From Mergibacter septicus (GTDB taxonomy: Bacteria > Pseudomonadota > Gammaproteobacteria > Enterobacterales > Pasteurellaceae): a stretch of DNA of 64,000 nt. The first letter of the stretch is position 1; every line of letters begins with the position of its first letter. The notes under the pieces were generated by a model. It did not search any database. It was given only the letters and a program-made list of their open reading frames with translations, and had not been told where the DNA came from. Below, one piece after another: positions 56,204 to 64,000 of this stretch. The DNA is taken from the NCBI RefSeq assembly GCF_003265225.1, contig NZ_CP022013.1, positions 1,707,001-1,771,000 on the forward strand, written 5' to 3'. The translations under genes and the position numbers were made by a program.

Positions 56204-56218
56204 GTGTGAGTTGGAAAA

Positions 56219-57211
56219 TTAGTCAATTTTGACAGCAATTCTTCCGCTAATTTGTCCTTTTAATAATTTCTCAGCCTGATCTTGCACTTGGTGTAGAGAA
56301 ATTTCTTGCCCGATAAGATCAAAATATTGTTGATCTAATGCCGAAGCTAATTGTTCCCAAACTAATCCTCGTTGACTTGCAGGATAATAGACAGAATCAA
56401 TGCCTTGTAAACGAACGTTACGCAAAATAAATGGCATAACAGTGGTGTTTAATTGATAGTGATTAGCTAAACCGCAAGCGGCTATACAGCCTCCATACGC
56501 AATTTTGCTGAGTAAGTTAGCCAGAATATCACCACCAACAGTATCAATCGCACCAGCGAATTGCTGGCTTTGCAGTGGTGCAGAGGTTTCACACATTGTA
56601 TCTCGAGGATAGATTTTATTGACCCCTAATTGGGTTAAAAGTTTTGAATCTGTTTTGCCTGAGATGGCACTAACTTGATAACCGAGTTTGTGTAATAGAT
56701 AGATAGCGGTAGAGCCAACACCACCAGTAGCACCTGTTACAACCACTTCTCCTTTATCTGGTGTTACGCCAGCATTAATTAAAGCATTGACACAAAGCAT
56801 AGCAGTAAATCCAGCAGTACCCACTATCATTGCCTGTTTTGGTGTTAGATTATTAGGTAGTAGGGTAAGCTGTTCGGCTTTAACGAAAGCAAATTCGGCT
56901 AAACCACCGCAATATTTTTCGCCATAACCAAAGCCAGTTAATAAGACGAATTGCCCCTTATCAAAGCGTCCACTAGGATCTTCAACTACTTCGCCTGCAA
57001 AATCAATGCCGGGAATTAAAGGGTAGTGCTTAATAATTTTGCCTTTATGACAGATAGCAAGTGCATCTTTATAGTTAAGGCTGGAATAATGTACTTTTAC
57101 TTTAACTAATTGCCCAGTTTCAAAATGAGCGTCTGAAAAAGTAGAAAGATCAATCTCTTCAATCGAGGTTGAAGTGCCTTGTTCGTTACGTTTTAAAATT
57201 AATCCTTGCAT
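56219..57211 (-). CDS. acuI: Acrylyl-CoA reductase/quinone oxidoreductase family protein (AcuI/YhdH)
   Basis: 330-residue zinc-free medium-chain dehydrogenase/reductase of the YhdH/AcuI group, which reduces acryloyl-CoA to propionyl-CoA with NADPH. Start MQGLILKRNEQG at 57211 with GGAGGATT before it; a longer frame within rsmD adds 28 unlikely residues. N-terminal GroES-like domain with SSLNYKDALAICHKGKI (about 42-58) and PLIPGIDFAGEV (about 62-73); Rossmann motif VVVTGATGGVGSTAIYLL (about 149-166). Overlaps the end of rsmD by 13 bases. Confidence 0.9.
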   Translation of the reverse strand: MQGLILKRNEQGTSTSIEEIDLSTFSDAHFETGQLVKVKVHYSSLNYKDALAICHKGKIIKHYPLIPGIDFAGEVVEDPSGRFDKGQFVLLTGFGYGEKYCGGLAEFAFVKAEQLTLLPNNLTPKQAMIVGTAGFTAMLCVNALINAGVTPDKGEVVVTGATGGVGSTAIYLLHKLGYQVSAISGKTDSKLLTQLGVNKIYPRDTMCETSAPLQSQQFAGAIDTVGGDILANLLSKIAYGGCIAACGLANHYQLNTTVMPFILRNVRLQGIDSVYYPASQRGLVWEQLASALDQQYFDLIGQEISLHQVQDQAEKLLKGQISGRIAVKID

Positions 57212-57810
57212 AAATCCTCCAATTGTCGTTGATAGAGTTGATATATAACTTGCTGAGTTGTTTTTTTCTTTAACAATGTCCAATGATCTGGACAATGAAA
57301 GTTAGCATTATGTTCAGTTTCTAAATAAATCAGTGCGTTTGCTGTTAGCCAGTTATTTTTTTCTAACCATTCCAAACAATGAGGAATTAAATTGTGATGA
57401 AAAGGCGGATCAAGAAAGACAATATCAAAAGGCTTATCCTGATTATGTTGTGCAAGGAATTGCAAACTATCGGTTTGGATCACTTTTCCTTTTTCTGTAC
57501 GGAGACGAGCAAGATTTGCATTTAGACAGCTTACCACCTTGTGATCTCGTTCTAACATTAAAACAAAATCTGCCTGACGAGATAAGGCTTCAAAAGCCAG
57601 TGAACCACTACCAGTAAAGCAGTCTAAACAGCGACTTGCAGGAATATCCGCCATAAGCCAGTTGAATAAAGTTTCTTTCACACGATCTGAAGTAGGACGT
57701 AGCCCATCAATATTTAAGACTGGTAATTTTTGACCACGCCAAAGACCGCTGATAATTCTAACCTCACCTTGTGTACTTTTTGTTTGTTTTTTTAAAGCTT
57801 TTTTTCGCAT
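57199..57810 (-). CDS. rsmD: 16S rRNA m2G966 methyltransferase RsmD
   Basis: 203-residue SAM-dependent enzyme that methylates N2 of G966 in 16S rRNA. N-terminal VRIISGLWRGQKLPV and RPTSDRVKETLFNWL (about 17-54), SAM motif CLDCFTGSGSLAFEALSR (about 61-78) and catalytic FLDPPFH (about 131-137). Divergent from ftsY, as rsmD is in E. coli. Its last codons overlap acuI. Confidence 0.95.
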   Translation of the reverse strand: MRKKALKKQTKSTQGEVRIISGLWRGQKLPVLNIDGLRPTSDRVKETLFNWLMADIPASRCLDCFTGSGSLAFEALSRQADFVLMLERDHKVVSCLNANLARLRTEKGKVIQTDSLQFLAQHNQDKPFDIVFLDPPFHHNLIPHCLEWLEKNNWLTANALIYLETEHNANFHCPDHWTLLKKKTTQQVIYQLYQRQLEDLCKD

Positions 57811-57943
57811 AATAATTGAGAAATTTACACAATTTCAACGTGTTAAATGTTAAACTATCCAACATTTTAGTGCATTTTGGATTGAAATAGAATGATTTTC
57901 CACGATCTGATTAGATTGCATAGAGAATAGTTAAGGAAAAAAT

Positions 57944-59392
<1,449 letters not shown>

Positions 59393-59409
59393 CTGTTTGG
59401 GGGAAAGAT

Positions 59410-60102
59410 ATGATCCGTTTTGTGAATGTAAGTAAGGCTTATTCTGGCGGAAAACAAGCATTACAAGGCATAGATTTTCGATTACCAGCAGGGGGAATCA
59501 GTTATTTAACTGGGCATTCGGGGGCAGGTAAAAGTACCCTGTTAAAGTTAATTCTTGGTATTGAAAAAGCAAATGCTGGGCAAATTTACTTCAACGGACA
59601 GGATATTAGCCGTCCGAACAAAGCGGAACTACCTTTTTTACGGCGTCAAATTGGTATGGTGCATCAAGATTATCGCTTATTGAATGATCGGACAGTTTTA
59701 GAGAATGTCGCCTTGCCTTTGATTATCAGTGGTATTCACCCTCATCACGCATTAAGACGAGCCGCTGCTGCTTTAGATCGAGTTGGTTTGCACCAACGGC
59801 GAGAACATTCCCCCCAATACCTTTCAGGCGGAGAACAACAACGGATTGAAATTGCCAGAGCAATTGTCGCAAAACCACAATTATTATTAGCTGATGAACC
59901 AACAGGGAATCTCGATCACGATCTTTCAATGGATATTTTTCAGTTATTTGAAGAACTGAATTACAGTGGTATGACAATTTTAATTGCGACACATAACCAG
60001 CAGATTATTCAACAAAAACCGCATCTCACTTTGGTCTTAAAACAAGGGCGATTGCAGTATATTGGTTCTTCAAAGGGAATAGGCGAGGTGAATGAGGTAT
60101 GA
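59410..60102 (+). CDS. ftsE: Cell division ATP-binding protein FtsE
   Basis: 230-residue ABC ATPase. Walker A GHSGAGKSTL (about 36-45), Q-loop MVHQDYRLL, signature LSGGEQQR (about 138-145), Walker B LLLADEPTGNLD (about 158-169) and H-loop THNQ. With FtsX it controls septal peptidoglycan hydrolases through EnvC in relatives. Starts 17 bases after ftsY and overlaps ftsX by 4 bases. Confidence 0.97.
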   Translation: MIRFVNVSKAYSGGKQALQGIDFRLPAGGISYLTGHSGAGKSTLLKLILGIEKANAGQIYFNGQDISRPNKAELPFLRRQIGMVHQDYRLLNDRTVLENVALPLIISGIHPHHALRRAAAALDRVGLHQRREHSPQYLSGGEQQRIEIARAIVAKPQLLLADEPTGNLDHDLSMDIFQLFEELNYSGMTILIATHNQQIIQQKPHLTLVLKQGRLQYIGSSKGIGEVNEV

Positions 60103-61010
60103 AACAGAAAAATCTCCACGCATCTTATTTCTTAAAAATTTACTTGGTTTTACAGCAAGTATGGCGACAGTTATTACAACATAAACTCGGCACTTGCTTG
60201 ACCTTTCTTGTAATAGGTTGTTCTCTTACTTTACCTACTTTTAGCTATTTAGTATGGAAAAACCTTGCAATCAGTACCCAACACTTTTCACCACGTTTTT
60301 CTTTAACATTGTATTTAGATAAAAAATTGACCTCAAACCAAACTGAACAGTTACTGGAAAAAGTGAAACAGCAGGAAGGGGTTGCCGCAGTAAAATTTAT
60401 CTCTCGTCAAGAAGGATTAATGCAGTTACAACAGTGGTCTGATTTTGCAGAAGCATTAAAAGTGTTAGATGAAAATCCATTACCCGATGCGATTACCGTT
60501 GAAGCAAAACCAACCGCTTCTTTTGTACAGCTTAAAACTGATTTTCAGCACTTAGCAGGTGTGAGTTTAGTGAAAGCAAATGATGATTGGCAAGATAAAT
60601 TATTCTCTCTCACTCAATTTGCTGCCAAAGTAGCTATTGGTTGTGTGGTGTTAATGTTATTAACCGTATTTTTGGTGGTTGGAAACAGTATCCGAGCAGA
60701 AGTAGATAGCCGTAAACCTGAAATTGAAGTCTTGAAATTACTAGGTGCGACTGACCACTATATATTAAGACCCTTTTTATATACAGGGATCTTTTATGGA
60801 TTAGTAGGTGGGAGCATTGCTTGTCTTTTTAGTTTGATAATTGAATGGAGTTTACGCTCCGATATTAATGTTATCGCAACACAATTCTCAATGGTATTAA
60901 GATTAGTTTGGCTCTCACCAGCTGAAGTCATTTTTCTATTAATGAGTAGTGTGTTATTAGGTTATTTAGCCTCTTGGATCACTGCACGGAAACATTTACG
61001 CAAAGTGTAA
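60099..61010 (+). CDS. ftsX: Cell division permease-like protein FtsX
   Basis: 303-residue inner-membrane partner of FtsE with four membrane helices: one at about 25-50, a periplasmic domain (about 55-175, with FSPRFSLTLYLDKKLT at the start) and three helices in the last 130 residues. VVGNSIRAEVDSRKPEIEVLKLLGATD (split over about 195-221) is the conserved cytosolic coupling region. In E. coli rpoH follows ftsX; here corA does. Confidence 0.95.
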   Translation: MKQKNLHASYFLKIYLVLQQVWRQLLQHKLGTCLTFLVIGCSLTLPTFSYLVWKNLAISTQHFSPRFSLTLYLDKKLTSNQTEQLLEKVKQQEGVAAVKFISRQEGLMQLQQWSDFAEALKVLDENPLPDAITVEAKPTASFVQLKTDFQHLAGVSLVKANDDWQDKLFSLTQFAAKVAIGCVVLMLLTVFLVVGNSIRAEVDSRKPEIEVLKLLGATDHYILRPFLYTGIFYGLVGGSIACLFSLIIEWSLRSDINVIATQFSMVLRLVWLSPAEVIFLLMSSVLLGYLASWITARKHLRKV

Positions 61011-61292
61011 TTTTTCAGACAAACCATTGTTATCTAACAAACTTAATGGGTATTTTGCAGGGTGAAAACTTGACTATTCAAGCCTAGCGGAGTAACATTC
61101 GCCCCGATTTAGTAATATGAGGACACACACTTTGGACAGTCATAGTCGATACTGTTTTTTATCTTTCTAGCCTACCTTTCGCTTTAGCTTTAGCTTATCG
61201 GCGAAAGAGTCGGTAAGTATCTACTTTCTTAACTTTAAATATTCTTATTTTGTTCATAGCGTTGTTCATAAACCCATTAGGGAGTATGACAG
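61011..61292 (+). other. Intergenic region ftsX-corA
   Basis: 282 bases without a gene. Less AT-rich than other gaps here. Contains CTTTCGC and GCGAAAG (about 61178-61207) as an inverted repeat enclosing a short tandem of GCTTTA, and a TTGTTCATA direct repeat at about 61252-61270 shortly before corA. No clear ftsX terminator and no rpoH. I do not recognise any element. Confidence 0.4.
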
Positions 61293-62240
61293 ATGATTAG
61301 TGCATTTGCTTTAGATGACGCTCGTTTAGTTCGGATTGATGAAAAAAGTAATGAACTGAAACAGGCAATATGGATCGACTTACTAGAACCATCAGCCGAA
61401 GAGCGAGAAATGTTACAACAAGGGTTAGATCAAAGTTTAGCCTCTTATTTGGAATTAGAAGATATTGAGGCATCGGCACGTTTCTTTGAAGATGAAGATG
61501 GTTTACACCTCCATTCCTTTTTTTATTGTGAAGATGAAGAAGATTATGCCGATATTGCCACAGTCGCATTCACGCTAAGAGATGGACGGCTATTTACCTT
61601 AAGAGATCGAGAATTGCCTGCATTCCGTCTATATCGAATGCGTTCTCGCAATCAAAAATTGCTAGAATGTAATGCGTATGAATTACTACTAGATCTTTTT
61701 GAAACTAAAATCGAACAATTGGCAGATGTCATCGAAACTGTTTATTCTGATTTAGAGAAATTAAGTCGCATAATTTTAGATGGCAAGCAAGGGGAAGCCT
61801 TTGACAAAGCGTTATCAACCCTGACAGAACAAGAAGACGTTAGCTCAAAAGTACGATTATGCTTAATGGATACACAACGTGCATTAAGTTTTCTAGTGCG
61901 TAAAACTCGTTTACCTGCCAGCCAGTTAGAGCAAGCAAGAGAAGTGTTGCGAGATATTGAATCCTTACAACCGCACAATGAATCCCTATTCCAAAAAGTG
62001 AATTTTTTGATGCAGGCTGCAATGGGTTTTATCAATATGGAACAGAACCGTATTATGAAAATCTTCTCGGTTGCATCATTGATTTTTTTACCACCAACAA
62101 TGGTTTCCTCAATTTATGGGATGAACTTCTCGATTATGCCAGAATTACACTGGAAATTTGGTTACCCCTTTGCGTTATCTCTAATGCTATGTGCAGGATT
62201 GATCCCCTTCCTTTATTTCAAACGAAAAGGTTGGTTGTAG
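61293..62240 (+). CDS. corA: Magnesium/cobalt transporter CorA
   Basis: 315 residues, near the 316 of enterobacterial CorA. Large N-terminal acidic cytosolic domain, long stalk helix (about 180-265) and two C-terminal membrane helices separated by the signature YGMNF (about 275) that forms the selectivity filter loop; the C-terminus ends with basic FKRKGWL. Forms a pentamer for Mg2+ uptake. GGGAG precedes the ATG. Confidence 0.96.
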   Translation: MISAFALDDARLVRIDEKSNELKQAIWIDLLEPSAEEREMLQQGLDQSLASYLELEDIEASARFFEDEDGLHLHSFFYCEDEEDYADIATVAFTLRDGRLFTLRDRELPAFRLYRMRSRNQKLLECNAYELLLDLFETKIEQLADVIETVYSDLEKLSRIILDGKQGEAFDKALSTLTEQEDVSSKVRLCLMDTQRALSFLVRKTRLPASQLEQAREVLRDIESLQPHNESLFQKVNFLMQAAMGFINMEQNRIMKIFSVASLIFLPPTMVSSIYGMNFSIMPELHWKFGYPFALSLMLCAGLIPFLYFKRKGWL

Positions 62241-62309
62241 CGATATAACAGACATTTATCTAGTGAAATAAATGTACTTCTATTAGTAAAATTATTCTTG
62301 AATCATAAA

Positions 62310-62341
62310 AATAAGGCAATAAAATATTTTATTGCCTTATT
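62310..62341. terminator. Perfect 16-bp inverted repeat after corA
   Basis: Arms AATAAGGCAATAAAAT (62310-62325) and its complement (62326-62341) abut without a spacer; in RNA a few bases would open as a loop. AT-rich surroundings; probable corA terminator. Confidence 0.7.
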
Positions 62342-62410
62342 AGTTGTATATTTGTATCAAGTGAAACATTATTAATCTACTATATATTTTATTCTGGATA
62401 ATATTCCCTA

Positions 62411-62442
62411 AAACTTACCTGAAATATCTTTCAGGTAAGTTT
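62411..62442. terminator. Terminator between corA and the MFS gene
   Basis: Perfect 14-bp stem AAACTTACCTGAAA (62411-62424) with TTTCAGGTAAGTTT (62429-62442), 4-base loop, just beyond the stop of the minus-strand transporter gene. Confidence 0.85.
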
Positions 62443-62450
62443 GAGATAAA

Positions 62451-63632
62451 TTAGGTGGTTGGTAATTTTTTTAAATTACTATTATTTATCTGTGTTTGTT
62501 GGTGAGATGGAATAATAAAAAGTGCCACTAGGGCTAGGAATGCCATAGTTAAAAAAGTAAAGAGTGGTGAGTGCGGGTAAATAATGCCTGAAAGTGCCGT
62601 CAGAAGTGCAATGGCGGCACAACCACTGGTTGCACTGTATAATGCTTGGAGTTTGGCGACCTTTTCTTCACTTTGTGCTGCAATGTATTTCACGGTTGCA
62701 TAATGGCTAGTTGCATAGGTTAGGCAGTGTGAACATTGTAGTAGAAAGATTAGGGCTAGGTTGTCTGCAAAGTAGAATAGCGACCAACGAAGGCAAGCCG
62801 CAATACCACTGAGATAGAATAAGTGATTTACAGACCAATTTTTAAACAACCGTGCTGCAAAGAAAAAGAGGATAATTTCTGCAATAACACCCACTCCCCA
62901 AAGAATACTGGTAGTTTGTAGGCTGATACCTTTTTCTGTCCAGAAAATTGTGCTGTAAGTATAGAATGCGGAATGTGAACCTTGAATTAAGGCAACGGCG
63001 AGTAATAGCCTTGTGGTGGTAGGATTGCGTAATAAAGCGAGATAGCTTGTGTTGTTATGTTGGCGGCTCAGTTTTTTATCCCTAGGCATTTTTTTTAGAG
63101 GTAGTAATTGCAAGAGGGTGTAACCTAGTAACAGACTGAAAATGACCCAGATAATTGAATTGTCGCCGAGATGGCTAATTAAACCACCAAAAACTATCAC
63201 CCCTACTACAAAAGCCCCTGAACCAATCAAACGGATTTTGCCGTAATCTAAGCGGATTTGATGTTGCCAAGCACTGGCTAAGGTATCAAGCAGTGGTATT
63301 CCTGCGGCATTAAACATACTAAATAATGCAATACCTAACAGTAAAACCCAGAAAGATTGTGCCATCACTGCAATTAAAAGTGTGGTGAGAACACTTGCTC
63401 CAGCGAGGTATATTAAGGTTTTAGGAATTTGTGAGACTTTGGTAATCAGACTGGAAAAATAAATTCCACCGATAAAACGAAAAACGTATGCACCTGCGAT
63501 AATTAAGGCGATAGTTTCAGTTGAATATTGTTGGGATTTTAGCCAAACAGGAAAAAGTGGCATAAAGACGCCATAAACACAGTAATAGCCGAAAAAGCAG
63601 AGAATAATCCACCAAACAGCACGAATTTTCAT
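62451..63632 (-). CDS. MFS transporter, HcaT/phenylpropionate permease-like family
   Basis: 393-residue, twelve-helix major facilitator. The N-terminus MKIRAVWWIILCFFGYYCVYGVFMPLFPVWL and the GIPLLDTLASAW and YGKIRLIGSGAFVVG segments (about 110-140) match the branch of small permeases related to the E. coli 3-phenylpropionate transporter HcaT and nucleoside-type NupG-like carriers. Real substrate unknown; no aromatic degradation genes are seen. Its ATG overlaps the stop of proC, so it is probably co-transcribed with proC. Confidence 0.82.
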   Translation of the reverse strand: MKIRAVWWIILCFFGYYCVYGVFMPLFPVWLKSQQYSTETIALIIAGAYVFRFIGGIYFSSLITKVSQIPKTLIYLAGASVLTTLLIAVMAQSFWVLLLGIALFSMFNAAGIPLLDTLASAWQHQIRLDYGKIRLIGSGAFVVGVIVFGGLISHLGDNSIIWVIFSLLLGYTLLQLLPLKKMPRDKKLSRQHNNTSYLALLRNPTTTRLLLAVALIQGSHSAFYTYSTIFWTEKGISLQTTSILWGVGVIAEIILFFFAARLFKNWSVNHLFYLSGIAACLRWSLFYFADNLALIFLLQCSHCLTYATSHYATVKYIAAQSEEKVAKLQALYSATSGCAAIALLTALSGIIYPHSPLFTFLTMAFLALVALFIIPSHQQTQINNSNLKKLPTT

Positions 63633-64000
63633 TAGAATAATTTCTCCATTTCAGTTGCACGATCGATAGCTGCTTGCATTGCGTTTGCTGTGATTGTTGA
63701 CAGTTGGGCTTGTTCAAACACATTAATTGCTGCCGCAGTTGTTCCTCCTTTTGAGGTAACTTGTTGGCGTAATTCTGCCAGTGTGAGAGTTGGGTTGTCT
63801 TTCACCATTTTTGCTGCACCGAATGCGGATTGTTCTATTAATAAGCGAGCGGTTGTGGCTTCTACCCCTTTTTCAAGTAGGAAATGATACATCGCTTCCA
63901 TAAATAGAAAAAAGTAGGCTGGACTACTGCCTGATCCTGCAATCACTAGGTTGATATCCTCTTCCTGTTCAAGCCAGCAGATCTTACCGATACTTGCAAA
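63632..64000 (-). CDS. proC: Pyrroline-5-carboxylate reductase (partial, N-terminus outside window)
   Basis: C-terminal 122 residues of ProC, the last enzyme of proline synthesis. The frame is open to the window edge and reads IGKICWLEQEEDINLVIAGSGSSPAYFFLFMEAM, the dimerisation-domain segment with the conserved GSGPAY-type motif (here GSGSSPAY), then TLAELRQQVTSKGGTTAAA, the proline-binding signature of the family. The N-terminal NADPH-binding domain lies beyond 64000. Overlaps the MFS gene start. Confidence 0.93.
   Translation of the reverse strand, partial: FASIGKICWLEQEEDINLVIAGSGSSPAYFFLFMEAMYHFLLEKGVEATTARLLIEQSAFGAAKMVKDNPTLTLAELRQQVTSKGGTTAAAINVFEQAQLSTITANAMQAAIDRATEMEKLF

Noticed and set aside
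57212-57295. 28-residue N-terminal extension of AcuI
   Set aside because: Lies inside rsmD; family members begin at MQGL and GGAGG precedes that ATG.

Overview
The window looks like the origin-proximal part of the chromosome of an AT-rich gammaproteobacterium, most likely family Pasteurellaceae. Evidence: a complete nqrABCDEF-apbE-nqrM set, an Sxy/TfoX competence regulator with a CRP-S type operator, a few copies of the Haemophilus-type DNA uptake 9-mer AAGTGCGGT, AT-rich codon use, a 16S gene of Pasteurellaceae character and E. coli-like order in the ribosomal operons. I cannot assign a genus from the sequence alone.

Layout. 1-3.1 kb: rsmG (cut by the window edge) and mnmG, then the replication origin oriC (DnaA boxes, AT-rich 13-mers, clustered GATC), then mioC, in the same order as E. 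coli. 3.2-12.2 kb: bolA, the sodium-pumping NADH:quinone reductase operon with its two maturation genes, and mnmA. 12.5-18.1 kb: a complete rRNA operon (16S, tRNA-Ile, tRNA-Ala, 23S, 5S). 18.2-27.1 kb: sxy, narP, cyaA and the haem cluster hemC-hemD-hemX-hemY with an ArsC-like gene. 27.2-39.5 kb: mostly minus-strand metabolic and stress genes: adhE, (aphA on plus), a PurR-controlled purine permease, clpB behind a heat-shock promoter, and glpABC. 39.7-56.1 kb: the S10, spc and alpha ribosomal operons with their promoters and autoregulatory leaders. 56.2-64 kb: acuI-rsmD, ftsY-ftsE-ftsX, corA, an MFS transporter and the end of proC.

The rRNA operon, all ribosomal operons, nqr, hem and ftsYEX lie on the plus strand and so read away from oriC, with the rightward fork. 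Regulatory sites link several units to carbon and oxygen status: CRP-S at sxy, a CRP-like site at glpA, an FNR-like site at adhE, PurR at the purine permease and sigma-32 at clpB.

The most unusual part is a 2.5-kb insertion between the S10 and spc operons (about 44.97-47.43 kb). It holds an opioid-growth-factor-receptor-like (OGFr_N) protein, an unrecognised 235-residue protein with some uracil-DNA-glycosylase-like features, and a 72-residue zinc ribbon whose two CxxC knuckles are separated by a glycine-rich hydrophobic segment. Each transcription unit follows a compound palindromic element, present three times, that looks like an operator. Its terminators are built from uptake-sequence-like arms. 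A second oddity is a perfect 43-copy hexanucleotide array coding for (Pro-Glu)43 inside ftsY.
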